From contig NZ_JARXXP010000007.1 of the NCBI RefSeq assembly GCF_029893965.1, positions 158,987 through 222,986 on the forward strand: a DNA stretch of 64,000 bases, in the 5' to 3' direction. Shown here in pieces: positions 34,248 through 42,917 of the stretch. The position numbers and the translations under genes are program-made. The DNA comes from Paenibacillus sp. PastM-3. GTDB taxonomy: Bacteria; Bacillota; Bacilli; Paenibacillales; Paenibacillaceae. Under the pieces are notes generated by a model, which made no database searches, was not told where the DNA came from, and saw only the letters and a list, made by a program, of their open reading frames with translations. The number at the start of each line of letters is the position of its first letter. Position 1 is the stretch's first letter.

Positions 34248-35105
34248 TTATTTATAATAACCTTTTGTCTCCGGCAGCGCCTGATAAAATTCCCCTTCCT
34301 GCACTTCGCTGATCATATGCTGTGCCAGTACAGTCATTCCCTTTCCGTCAGCGCTTTGGTCGCACTCACTCCAGGCAAACTTCCGTTCGCTGCCGTTCAT
34401 TTGTACCAGCAGCTCGTAGCTGACAGCAGGCTTGATATTGCAGGCTTCGGTCAAGGTCTTGTCCTGTTCATAGCCGGCAAGTACCAGCTCACGGTATATG
34501 CTCTGCAGCTTCGCCTGCGGCAGCCGGAACTCCGCTGCTTCTGCAGTAGTGCCATCCTGGAGGTCCTTAACCAGCTTACCCTTAAGCGTATTGATCTCGT
34601 TCTTCCGGTTCACCCCGTACTTCAGCACAAAGCCGAAGTCATCCTGCTCTGACAGCTCGTAATTAATCCAGAGCAGTGCGGCTTCCGGATATTCCCCTTC
34701 ACAGCCTGTAAGTGTGTATTTCAGCGCTGTGCTCCCTTTACTCTTTTCCAGTGCCCGGCAGGTATACGTTCCTGTATCCTTGGGTCCAAAAGCGTCTTCC
34801 GTACTGTCATAAGCAACGACAAGCTTATTATCTCTATACCGCACCTCCGTGAAGATAGGGTCACCCTCAACCGTGTATAGAATGATCCGCTGGCTGCCTT
34901 TTTTCCGCTCCATGAAGTCATCCAGCCTGTCCAGGTTCAGCGGTCCCGTTCCAAAGGAATAAACTACATCCTTCTGCTCATTGATCTCATGGCGGAGTCC
35001 GCCATTCACGGCCTCTTTGCCAGTAAAGAAGCAGCCCTGCAAAAGCGTCACAGCCAGCAGTATGGTTAGCGTCAATGCCCCTTGGCGAAGCCCCCGCCTC
35101 TTCAT
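34248..35105 (-). CDS. Lipoprotein of unknown function
   Basis: 285 residues if begun at ATG 35105 (MKRRGLRQGALTLTILLAV), with AGGAA five bases upstream; in-frame ATGs at 35123 and 35150 are alternatives. The signal peptide ends in LLQGC, a lipobox. The mature protein contains a central part (RIILYTVEGDPIFTEVRYRDN, EQDDFGFVLKYGVN) and a C-terminal part (AACNIK..., VSYELLVQMNGSERKF) with no family I recognise; its pattern resembles DUF4362-like lipoproteins of Bacillales. It lies 60 bases upstream of the response regulator on the same strand, so it may be co-transcribed and be an envelope sensor for that system. Confidence 0.65.
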   Translation of the reverse strand: MKRRGLRQGALTLTILLAVTLLQGCFFTGKEAVNGGLRHEINEQKDVVYSFGTGPLNLDRLDDFMERKKGSQRIILYTVEGDPIFTEVRYRDNKLVVAYDSTEDAFGPKDTGTYTCRALEKSKGSTALKYTLTGCEGEYPEAALLWINYELSEQDDFGFVLKYGVNRKNEINTLKGKLVKDLQDGTTAEAAEFRLPQAKLQSIYRELVLAGYEQDKTLTEACNIKPAVSYELLVQMNGSERKFAWSECDQSADGKGMTVLAQHMISEVQEGEFYQALPETKGYYK

Positions 35106-35354
35106 AAATTCCTGCAAATGCATCCGTCTGTTTTCGGGTGATAACCGCATGTTTACAGCTGCCTCCTTATCCGCTCTGGAAAAGTTTGTCTATTGTTTGA
35201 GTATACCAAGCCGCTGCGGCTCTTACTACCCCATTACCGAAACTTGCAGACTAGCAGAATCTTCCTTGTCCATCCCTGTCTTTCATTTCAGGTTCACTAA
35301 AGGTAAGGCGCGTATCATCCTGCTTAACAACTTACACGTAGAGGTGATGCTGTA

Positions 35355-36332
35355 ATGATACAGATTGACAAAAAGAAATCCCTGAGCTTTAAGCAAAAGC
35401 TAGGAACCGTGATTCTGGCCGTAATCCTGGTAATCGGCGGAGTGGTGTATAAGCTGGCTGACCGTTACTTGATCGAGCATGTTGAGGTCGTGGTGGCCGA
35501 TGAAGCCGCCGGAACGGCAGACAGCAATAATACAACCGGAAGTGCCGAGACTGCATCCTCTTCTGCTGAGGTTAATGCCACATCCGATGACTGGAGCTAC
35601 AGCAGCGATGACATTCAGATCAAGATCGACCAGGCTCAGACCGGGTCCGGATCAGACAAGATCACCTATTTTGTGGCGGATGTCGTGTTAAAGGATGCAA
35701 GCAGCCTGAAGTCCGCTTTTGCCGATAACAGCTTTGGTACCAATATTACCGAGGCGACTTCGGAGATAGCTTCCAGTAATGATGCGATTTTTGCGATTAA
35801 CGGTGATTATTACGGCTTCCGCGAGGACGGTGTGATTATCCGCAACGGTACGGTGTACCGCGATGATCCGGTACGTGATGCGATGGCGCTGTTCGAGGAC
35901 GGTACGATGCAAACCTATAACGAGGAGGAGGTGTCCTCCGATGAGCTGCTGGCGCAGGGAGTGACCAACACGCTGTCATTCGGACCGATTCTGATTCAGG
36001 ACGGGCAAATCACCAGTGATTTCAGCAGTGTCAAAATCGACACCAACTTCGGTAACCGCTCGATCCAGAACGCCAATCCGCGCACGGCCATCGGTATGAT
36101 TGCCCCGAACCATTATGTGTTCGTAGTCGTTGACGGGCGCAATGAAGGCTACAGCCGCGGTATGACCCTGACCGAGCTTGCGGAGCTGATGCAGGATCTC
36201 GGGGCAACCGAAGCCTACAATCTCGACGGCGGCGGCTCCTCGACCATGTACTTCATGGGCCGGGTGGTCAACAATCCGCAGGGTAAAAACCAGGAGCGCG
36301 GCGTCAGTGACATACTTTACATTAAGGAGTGA
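35355..36332 (+). CDS. Membrane-anchored phosphodiester glycosidase family protein (NAGPA/DUF2233)
   Basis: 325 residues. One N-terminal membrane anchor (about 14-35), an Asn/Ser/Thr-rich stalk, then an NAGPA-type domain (about 80-325) with IFAINGDYYGF, NPRTAIGM, YVFVVVDGR, MTLTELAELMQDLGATEAYNLDGGGSSTMY and RGVSDIL. This family includes the enzyme that uncovers N-acetylglucosamine 1-phosphodiester; bacterial members are thought to act on cell-envelope glycans outside the membrane. Its stop codon is close to the start of the glycosyltransferase gene, so both probably work on the same envelope polymer. GAGGTGATG precedes the ATG. Confidence 0.85.
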   Translation: MIQIDKKKSLSFKQKLGTVILAVILVIGGVVYKLADRYLIEHVEVVVADEAAGTADSNNTTGSAETASSSAEVNATSDDWSYSSDDIQIKIDQAQTGSGSDKITYFVADVVLKDASSLKSAFADNSFGTNITEATSEIASSNDAIFAINGDYYGFREDGVIIRNGTVYRDDPVRDAMALFEDGTMQTYNEEEVSSDELLAQGVTNTLSFGPILIQDGQITSDFSSVKIDTNFGNRSIQNANPRTAIGMIAPNHYVFVVVDGRNEGYSRGMTLTELAELMQDLGATEAYNLDGGGSSTMYFMGRVVNNPQGKNQERGVSDILYIKE

Positions 36333-36340
36333 CCACGATT

Positions 36341-37351
36341 ATGACTATACTAATTCCTGCATATGAACCTGACGACCGGCTGCTTGACCTGATTATTAAG
36401 CTGCAGGATTACGGGCTTGGCCCGATTCTCATTGTGGACGACGGCAGCGGCCACGCTTACCGGGGACTGTTCCAGACGGCTGAAGCGTTCGGCTGCACGG
36501 TACTGACGCATCCCGTCAATTATGGCAAGGGCCGTGCGCTCAAAACCGGATTCCGCTACATTCAGGATAATGACTTGCCCGGCTACGTAGTCTGCGCTGA
36601 CAGTGACGGGCAGCATCTGCCTCATGATATTAAGCGGGTCGTAGAGCTGCTGCATAGCCAAAACAAGCCCGGAATCGTGCTGGGCAGCCGCCGCTTCAGC
36701 GGTAAGGTTCCGCTGCGCAGCCGCTTCGGCAACTCCGTGACCCGCGGAGTATTCGCCCTCACTACCGGCAGCAAAGTCTACGATACCCAGACCGGACTGC
36801 GAGGTTTCCCTCCGTCCATGCTGGACTGGCTGGGCGGGATTCCCGGCGACCGGTTCGAGTACGAAATGAACATGTTGCTGACCGCCCGCAAGGAGGGCTA
36901 CGACATCACCGAGGAATTCATTGATACCGTGTATCTGGACCACAACAAATCGTCACATTTCCGCCCGCTCGCCGATTCCATCCGGATCTATCTGCCGATC
37001 CTGATGTTCAGCACCTCATCGCTGCTGTCGGCGCTGATCGACTTCGTGCTGCTGTTCCTGTTCCAGCGCCTGACCCACAATCTGTTCCTGTCCGTAGTCG
37101 CCGCGAGACTGTGCAGCTCGATCTTTAATTATTCCGTGAACCGGAGATTTGTCTTCAGCGGCGGCAAGCGTTCGCGCCTCCAGTCGCTCCCGAAATACTT
37201 CTCACTCGTCGTTCTTGTGCTGCTGTTCAACTACGGCCTGCTCTACTTCTACAGCGAGCAGCTGATCATCCCGCTGGCAGTTGCCAAGATTCTGACCGAG
37301 GTGTCGATCTTCGTGTTCAGCTACTGGGCGCAGCGGCGGTTTGTGTATTGA
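36341..37351 (+). CDS. GT2 glycosyltransferase fused to a GtrA-like membrane domain
   Basis: 336 residues from ATG 36341 (MTILIPAYEPDDRLLDLI); a GTG at 36329 overlaps the upstream stop but sits directly against AAGGAG. Residues 1-215 are a GT-A fold family 2 transferase with the nucleotide site ILIVDDGSG, metal motif CADSDGQH and GSRRFSGKVPLRSRFGN, as in dolichyl- or undecaprenyl-phosphate sugar synthases. Residues about 225-336 are a four-helix GtrA-like domain (ALIDFVLLFLFQRLTHNLFLSVVAARL; FVFSYWAQRRFVY) that may flip the lipid-linked sugar. Paired with the NAGPA protein, it suggests envelope polymer decoration. Confidence 0.85.
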   Translation: MTILIPAYEPDDRLLDLIIKLQDYGLGPILIVDDGSGHAYRGLFQTAEAFGCTVLTHPVNYGKGRALKTGFRYIQDNDLPGYVVCADSDGQHLPHDIKRVVELLHSQNKPGIVLGSRRFSGKVPLRSRFGNSVTRGVFALTTGSKVYDTQTGLRGFPPSMLDWLGGIPGDRFEYEMNMLLTARKEGYDITEEFIDTVYLDHNKSSHFRPLADSIRIYLPILMFSTSSLLSALIDFVLLFLFQRLTHNLFLSVVAARLCSSIFNYSVNRRFVFSGGKRSRLQSLPKYFSLVVLVLLFNYGLLYFYSEQLIIPLAVAKILTEVSIFVFSYWAQRRFVY

Positions 37352-37368
37352 GGTTGCGTGATCGAATG

Positions 37369-37413
37369 CAAAGAGCAGCACAGCTCCTGTGTAACGGGAG
37401 GTGTGCTGCTCTT
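37369..37413. terminator. Bidirectional terminator
   Basis: AAGAGCAGCACA pairs with TGTGCTGCTCTT, with extra pairing CTCC/GGAG inside. It separates the converging glycosyltransferase and Uma2-like genes. Confidence 0.75.
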
Positions 37414-37428
37414 ACTGTTAGGCTTAAT

Positions 37429-37995
37429 TTATTCTATACTGAATAAAGTGCCCGTTTGAATTTGTAATTCTTTGAAGATAACGGATTGTATCATTTCCGG
37501 CTCTATATATAAATTACGTATCGTGTAGCTGCCATCTTCCATAGTATACACGTGAACAGTCCGGTTTCCAGGATCAACAATCCAGTATTCCTGTACTCCA
37601 TGCTTCTGATACAAGTTAAACTTCTCATTAAAATCCTTGAGTGCGGTAGAGGGTGACAGCACTTCAATGATCATAGTTGGAGCGCCGTTACAGCCGTTTT
37701 TTGAAACCTTGTCCTTGGAACAAATGACCGAAAGATCGGGTTGAATGATATGGTCGGGTGACTGATATTCTCCACTTTCACTAAAAAACACATCAAAAGG
37801 AGCCACGAACACATAACAGCTCCGGTTCTGAAAAAAGGTTCGCAGCGCAAAATGAAGTTCTCCTACAATAAACTGATGCAACGACGTCGGAGCAGGAGAC
37901 ATATTGTAAGCTGTACCATTGATTAGCTCCCAATTCCCTTCCCATGTCAGCCAATCTTCATAGGAATAGACTTTCTTTTCAACCGGATTTGACAC
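37429..37995 (-). CDS. Uma2-family (DUF820) putative PD-(D/E)XK nuclease
   Basis: 188 residues from GTG at 37995, nine bases after AGGAGG. YSYEDWLTWEGNWELINGTAYNMSPAPTSLHQ, then IIQPDLSVICS, APTMIIEVLSPSTALKDFNEKFNLYQKHGVQEYWIVDP is the full Uma2 pattern. The Asp in QPDLSV, the Glu in IIEVLS and the Lys in the NEKFNLY region make the predicted nuclease triad. The family is abundant in cyanobacteria and Paenibacillus and its role is unknown. A single gene with no partner. Confidence 0.8.
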   Translation of the reverse strand: MSNPVEKKVYSYEDWLTWEGNWELINGTAYNMSPAPTSLHQFIVGELHFALRTFFQNRSCYVFVAPFDVFFSESGEYQSPDHIIQPDLSVICSKDKVSKNGCNGAPTMIIEVLSPSTALKDFNEKFNLYQKHGVQEYWIVDPGNRTVHVYTMEDGSYTIRNLYIEPEMIQSVIFKELQIQTGTLFSIE

Positions 37996-38121
37996 TATGT
38001 TCGGCCTCCTTTTTGTTTATGAGTTTTTACTAATTGTACCATGGGTAAACAGTAGGAGCTAATTTTTGATGGTCAATAATCTGATACAATAAAAGGACAA
38101 ACCCAACTGGAGGTGCCAGCT

Positions 38122-38340
38122 ATGCAATGGGAAGAAGTTCGGAAGATTTATCCCAATCAATACGTTAAGCTGCAAATCCTTGCGTCACATACCGAAGGCA
38201 ACACCAAACTCTGACCTTAGACAAGCTTGTCATCGATACAGGGGCATCTCATACTAGGCTAATATTGTGCTGGATTTGGCGAAGCTTGTTATCCATTCGG
38301 CCGAAGAAAAAGATTAGGCTGAGGACTCAAATTGAGTCCC
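38122..38340 (+). pseudogene. Remnant of a hypothetical gene plus an aspartyl-protease-like fragment
   Basis: GGAGGTGCC precedes ATG 38122, which opens only 30 codons (MQWEEVRKIYPNQYVKLQIL...). Directly after the stop, another frame reads LDKLVIDTGASHT, the D-T-G-A signature of retropepsin-like aspartyl proteases, and it too stops. A third fragment (VLDLAKLVIHSAEEKD) follows. This looks like two once-adjacent genes fused by deletion and then decayed. Confidence 0.55.
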
Positions 38341-38441
38341 CTACATTGGTTTCATCTATACGTCTTAGCCAGGCATCGAAATAACTTCTGCTAGGCTTCT
38401 CGTACCAATAATCCACTTTTTTCATAAAAGGATAATTGAGA

Positions 38442-39130
38442 TTAAATGTTTTCTTCGAGTAGTCCAGTCGCTGCAATCAGTCGCTCAAAACTAGATCTAA
38501 CCAAAGCACCAATTTTTATTTCCTCAGATCCTTTAAAATCACTTCGCATAAACAGCTCTGAAGTATCTGAGACAGAATTGGATAAGGCTGTAACCACATT
38601 GAAGATTTTCTCCTTGAAGTCTTCATTGCACAGAAGCTCAAAACGAAAATCTAAACCTTTTGCATGGAACAGCTCCTGGAGTTCGGTTATGTAGAGTTGC
38701 AGCGGTTCACGGATTGCACCATATATTTTTGGAGCTGCACGTAATCTTCGAGTTCGCCTTCATGTTGCTTGAGATAATAAAATAACGATTTGGCTTCACT
38801 GGGAGACAGCGATAGATATATTAATTTGGAAACGTACTCAACAATATCTATATCCACTGCCGTATAAGTTGAAGCTGCTTCTGCAAATGATTCTTGAACA
38901 TATGCCAAATACTCCTCGCTTACCTGCTGATCATACTTAATTAACACATCAATCTGAAGTAGTACTTGATTGGCGAAGTCAAGCTTAATCCTATCCTCCT
39001 GTTCCTTATCGCTTAGGAGACATCCATGTAAGTTCCTCCCTATACATAGCGATGAGCTAACCTTCTCCATCGTTGCAGGAAAATCCTTCATATACTGTAT
39101 AAATCTCATGTCCAGGAGCCCCGCCATCAT
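38442..39130 (-). pseudogene. Hypothetical gene with a frameshift at an A run
   Basis: From ATG 39130 ([19 protein letters not shown], after GGGAGGGGAAG) the frame is open to TAA at 38687. There, EDYVQLQKYMVQ breaks off while another frame continues as YGAIREPLQLYITELQELFHAKGLDF to TAA at 38442. Adding one A to the CAAAAATA tract near 38727 would join them into about 229 residues. The product is soluble and mostly helical, and I do not recognise the family. It is divergent from spoVR, 60 bases away. A sequencing error or true frameshift cannot be told apart here. Confidence 0.6.
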
Positions 39131-39190
39131 ACTCTTCCCCTCCCGCCCATATACATAAAAAGAACTGCAAGCCGGAGGGAGAGTAGAATC

Positions 39191-40027
39191 ATGCCAAGTG
39201 AAGATGAAATCAAGGCGCTGGAGCGGTCGATTGCCGAGATTACGGAGATTGCTACCGGGTTCGGGCTGGATTTTTACCCGATGCGGTATGAAATATGTCC
39301 TGCCGATATTATTTACACCTTCGGGGCCTACGGGATGCCTACCCGGTTCGGGCACTGGAGCTTCGGAAAAACCTTTCATAAAATGAAATCACAATACGAC
39401 TTCGGACTCAGCAAAATTTACGAGCTCGTGATTAACTCCAATCCCTGCTACGCCTTTCTGCTGGACGGCAATTCCCTGATCCAGAACAAGCTGATCGTCG
39501 CCCACGTGCTTGCCCATTGCGATTTTTTCAAAAATAATATGCGCTTCTCCATGTCCAACCGCGATATGGTCGAGAGCATGTCTGCCACAGCCGACCGGAT
39601 CGCCGGTTATTCGGTGACCTACGGCATTGACCGGGTGGAGCGGTTCATCGACTCGGTGCTGGCGATTCAGGAGCACATCGACCCCAGCCTGATCCAGCCG
39701 CGCAAGCTCGGCAAAACCGATCTGCTGGAAGCCAAGATGAGAGCCAACAAGGACGCACAGGCCGGCAAGCCCGCTGAGGACAATGCCTACAGCGAGCTGT
39801 GGAAGCTCGATCAGGCCAAAGCCGGTCCGCAGGAGCCGGATGCCGCCGCCAAACGGGCCTTCCCGCCTGAGCCGGAAAAGGATATCGTCTGGTTCATCCA
39901 GCAGTATTCGACCACTCTGGAGGATTGGCAGCGCGATATTATGACCATGCTGCGCGACGAGATGCTCTATTTCTGGCCGCAGATGGAGACGAAGATCATG
40001 AACGAAGGCTGGGCTTCGGTTAGCTAA
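39191..40027 (+). CDS. spoVR: SpoVR, N-terminal part, interrupted by an integrated element
   Basis: 278 codons after GGAGGGAGA. The first 275 residues match the SpoVR/YcgB family: [70 protein letters not shown], and [26 protein letters not shown] (quoted here only as landmarks, split in the protein). SpoVR is a mother-cell protein of B. subtilis linked to cortex formation. After NEGWAS the frame runs only into VS and a stop supplied by the inserted DNA. The missing 3' part begins at 63067. Joining both at the shared 14-bp repeat gives 465 codons against 468 in B. subtilis. Unless the element is excised, only a truncated product can be made. Confidence 0.93.
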   Translation: MPSEDEIKALERSIAEITEIATGFGLDFYPMRYEICPADIIYTFGAYGMPTRFGHWSFGKTFHKMKSQYDFGLSKIYELVINSNPCYAFLLDGNSLIQNKLIVAHVLAHCDFFKNNMRFSMSNRDMVESMSATADRIAGYSVTYGIDRVERFIDSVLAIQEHIDPSLIQPRKLGKTDLLEAKMRANKDAQAGKPAEDNAYSELWKLDQAKAGPQEPDAAAKRAFPPEPEKDIVWFIQQYSTTLEDWQRDIMTMLRDEMLYFWPQMETKIMNEGWASVS

Positions 40028-40034
40028 GGTGCTT
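40001..40034 (+). other. attL: left attachment site in spoVR
   Basis: The core AACGAAGGCTGGGC (40001-40014) repeats exactly at 63067-63080. It is followed inside the element by the arm GCTAAGGTGCTT (40023-40034), the exact inverse of AAGCACCTTAGC at the right end (63053-63064). Half host, half element, as expected for attL. Confidence 0.88.
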
Positions 40035-40124
40035 AATCCTTAGCCCCTTTCCGGAGACAAAGTTTGCCCCATTATAGACAATTGTAGATTAATGTGTAAT
40101 TGGAAAATATTAAACAAAGTTCAG

Positions 40125-40163
40125 GAAAAAACGCCGAACAGTTTCAACGTCGGCGTTTTTTAT
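40125..40163. terminator. Terminator at the left end of the element
   Basis: AAAAAACGCCGA pairs with TCGGCGTTTTTT around CAGTTTCAACG. It would stop transcription from truncated spoVR and also from the minus-strand gene that ends at 40209. Confidence 0.85.
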
Positions 40164-40208
40164 ACTTAATTATTGAGGAAACAATCACTAATACCGAACC
40201 TGGCGATT

Positions 40209-41357
40209 TTACTGACTTGTTACATTTGTTTGAATCGTCCCATCGTCTTCTCTAACTAACGTAGCAAATACTTCCTGCCACTTCTTTCTTACATAATATT
40301 TATGTGGAAAATCAATTTCTGCACCTTCAAAGAAATATTTATACGAAGATTCTACTATAGAATGTGCTTGTAAAAACAAATCAGTAAATAAAGGATCAGT
40401 ATTAACAAAGAGTGTACTTGATCGTGATCGCTTAAGCAAATACATCATTTTCTCAACAATATCCAGTAACATTATAGGAGTCAATTCCATGTGTAGTACC
40501 TCAGCATCACCTTCCCAAAATGCCTTTGGTACCTCAAATGAAGGTGAAAATCCAATACTAGCTTCACTAATAGGTGTAGAAATTCCAAGAAGTAACCAAG
40601 AAACATATGGAACCTTCTCGTATGAATCAACTTCATATTTTCTTAAATCCCGTTCCATTTTATCTTTTAGGCAATCTTTTAATTTTTTCAACTCTTCATG
40701 TTTCAAGAATACAGGGGCTTCTGGATTGTCAAACCGTTTAACTGCTACTGACAGCCATTCTGCCATAAATGCAGGGTCATCTAATTGCTTGTCAGGTAAA
40801 GCCATAGGTGGTTCAACCCAAAGATCGTGGTTAAGAAGGTATTGCCAGGTTTCTCCCCTTTTAATATCTCGAAGCCGATCAAACATGTCCTTGATATCTA
40901 CGTATTCTATTCGTTTTGTTCGATAATTTTTTATTCTCTTCTCATAATCATCCGGGAATCGTTCTTTAATTTGCATTTCCTGATATTTCCTGCTTGTGAG
41001 TTTCTCTAGCATCCTTTGTGTTTTAGGTCCTATTCCATCGGTTTTAGTCATAAAAACCATGCATCGGGTTCCGGAGTGCCTTTTCATCATGTTGTCAAAA
41101 TCATCTTTCAGCTTATTTGCAACCCCGCCATCTTTATCTACAGTATCAATAAAAAAGCCGTAACAAGCCAATCTTTTATCAGGTGTTATTATGCCATCGT
41201 TACTCAGATCACCCAACGGACCGATTGCCTTTGTTGCTCGAAAGAAACGGTAAAAAATTTTCTGATACCTATGGCAAAATTCGGCGAAATCGTCTTTATT
41301 AAATTCCATGACCTTCTTATAAAAATCTTCATATGTAACAGATACCCGCTGCTGCAT
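40209..41357 (-). CDS. Putative PD-(D/E)XK-type protein of unknown function
   Basis: 382 residues from ATG 41357, seven bases after GGGGGTGG. The N-terminal 100 residues contain FFRATKAIGPLGDLSNDGI followed by KLKDDFDNMMKRH. The G-D-x-x-N-D-G spacing before a beta-strand is like nuclease-type domains seen in some defence proteins, so an endonuclease fold is suggested, with low certainty. The rest is helical and unmatched; the C-terminus reads LFVNTDPLFTDLFLQAHSIVESSYKYFFEGAEID. It is the first gene inside the element, alone on the minus strand. I cannot name the family. Confidence 0.5.
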   Translation of the reverse strand: MQQRVSVTYEDFYKKVMEFNKDDFAEFCHRYQKIFYRFFRATKAIGPLGDLSNDGIITPDKRLACYGFFIDTVDKDGGVANKLKDDFDNMMKRHSGTRCMVFMTKTDGIGPKTQRMLEKLTSRKYQEMQIKERFPDDYEKRIKNYRTKRIEYVDIKDMFDRLRDIKRGETWQYLLNHDLWVEPPMALPDKQLDDPAFMAEWLSVAVKRFDNPEAPVFLKHEELKKLKDCLKDKMERDLRKYEVDSYEKVPYVSWLLLGISTPISEASIGFSPSFEVPKAFWEGDAEVLHMELTPIMLLDIVEKMMYLLKRSRSSTLFVNTDPLFTDLFLQAHSIVESSYKYFFEGAEIDFPHKYYVRKKWQEVFATLVREDDGTIQTNVTSQ

Positions 41358-41609
41358 ACTCCACCCCCAGACAATCTTTGTTTTATTATACCACCTTCAT
41401 TATTAAATACTCAGTGAAGCAACGGTACCGGTGGTAGTCCAATGGTATGTTTTTCACTAAGCAATATTCAAACTAAATAAAAGGTATTTGCGAATCAAAG
41501 AAATTATCAATAATCGCAATAAGTATACGGTCACTGTCACGAATGAATGATGAAGCGATGAATATTTTTCAGAATAATCGAAGCCAGGAGGTGCAGCAGA
41601 ATTCGTGAG

Positions 41610-42014
41610 ATGTTGTGTAATCGTAAAATCGGCAGAGTTGAATTTGGATGGGAAGGAACCGGGAATTTGACTGAAGCGACCAAAGACGATTTTCGAAGTA
41701 AGCTGGCTGCCGTGCCATTTGGCTATAGTGGTCATAGCCTAAATAGGAATCTAGGAAATATCAAATGCTTCGTAAATACAATTAATGTAGGCGACGACTT
41801 GGGACTAATCGTTGAAGGAGATGCAATCCACGGTGGGTTTCTCGGAGAGTATGATTTTAAAGATGGATATCACACGAAAGCGATTGAAAGGAGATTTATC
41901 GTATATAAAGACGTTGCAAATCAGCATCTCCGTTCTTTCGTCGAAAATCGAGCTTCGTGCACAAAGTTCAAGTATCCATTTGAGGTATCCGAGTTAGGAA
42001 TGTATTTATATTAA
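41610..42014 (+). CDS. Hypothetical protein, probably a fragment
   Basis: 134 residues from ATG 41610; AGGAGGTG lies 15 bases upstream, too far for a good start, and the frame has no better one. The segment RVEFGWEGTGNLTEATKDDFRSKLA, then VPFGYSGHSLNRNLGNIKCFVNTINVGDDLGLIVEGDAIHGG resembles N-terminal PUA/EVE-like modules of restriction-type proteins, which usually continue into a nuclease. Here it stops at residue 134. It may be a truncated endonuclease gene. The 595 bases from 42015 on hold one small gene. Confidence 0.4.
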   Translation: MLCNRKIGRVEFGWEGTGNLTEATKDDFRSKLAAVPFGYSGHSLNRNLGNIKCFVNTINVGDDLGLIVEGDAIHGGFLGEYDFKDGYHTKAIERRFIVYKDVANQHLRSFVENRASCTKFKYPFEVSELGMYLY

Positions 42015-42345
42015 TCGACTTTCCATTCTTCCAGGCAAGACACTAAACATGGCGTCAAAATCAATGAACTTGTACAAAAATCTCTCGATATTTTATCCGG
42101 TAAACTTTACTCAGAAAAACACGACACCCGGTAAGTCGGCATTTGAACTTCTTCGTTCTTATAAACGTATGGTTTATTACTTTAAGCAAAACCAACTTTA
42201 AATTCAGCTAACATATGACTTAACTTTTTTTGTGCTTCTAAAAGTTCAATTTCTTTCTCTTCAAAATTCATAGCAAGTAATATTTTATATTGAAATTATA
42301 CTATACAATTAGTCTAACTGACGCAATCATAAAGCTGGTGATCTA

Positions 42346-42582
42346 ATGGACCGTATCCACGATGCAAATAGTAATGTTCTCTATCGACTTGAAAATAAAA
42401 GTATAAATGTCAGTTTTATTCGCAATGAAGATGAAACCCCAAATTCCTGGAATGCAACAATCGATACAATAAATGTAACTATCTCATGGACTGAGATTCT
42501 TAAGGAAATAGCAAGCAATAACGACCTTGATATAGGAAAATATATTGAGTCTGTGATTTTGTCTCGTTTAGAAAACGCATAA
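42346..42582 (+). CDS. Small hypothetical protein (78 aa)
   Basis: ATG 42346 follows GGTGAT and a strong terminator follows the stop, so this is a plausible single-gene unit. The protein is acidic with predicted mixed strand and helix (LYRLENKSINVSFIRNEDE; ISWTEILKEIASNNDLDIGKYIESVI). No family recognised. Small proteins with such features in mobile elements are often inhibitors or immunity factors, but nothing here shows that. Confidence 0.5.
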   Translation: MDRIHDANSNVLYRLENKSINVSFIRNEDETPNSWNATIDTINVTISWTEILKEIASNNDLDIGKYIESVILSRLENA

Positions 42583-42597
42583 AAGGTTTTTGATATG

Positions 42598-42626
42598 AAA
42601 ACAGCAACCTTGTGGTTGCTGTTTTT
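42598..42626 (+). terminator. Terminator after the 78-aa gene
   Basis: ACAGCAACC pairs with GGTTGCTGT around TTGT, followed by TTTTTA. The next 290 bases to 42917 hold no gene that I can see. Confidence 0.9.
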
Positions 42627-42917
42627 ATATTTCAACTATTCTGCTCTTTAACGCAGCGAAAACAAAGAATCACTTCAGTTTCATCGTGCTGATCTAGTCC
42701 GACGGCAGGTTAATTCCGGAGCCTAATCATTAAACCGATTCGACTATTTCGATGATCTCCTTTTTAGACAATATTTAGATTTTTTTTATCTAAATAACGA
42801 TACCATGCCAGAGAATTTTGTGGATATTTGCTCACATCACCATTGAAGTGATTCTCCTCCTTTTCAAATGGCTGTTGTAATTGCATACGTTATGAATGGT
42901 TTATGGTGGATTGGGAT

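Noticed and set aside
41457..41735. Minus-strand frame of 92 codons with a hydrophobic end
   Set aside because: It lies opposite the 41610 gene, lacks a ribosome-binding site and its composition looks random.
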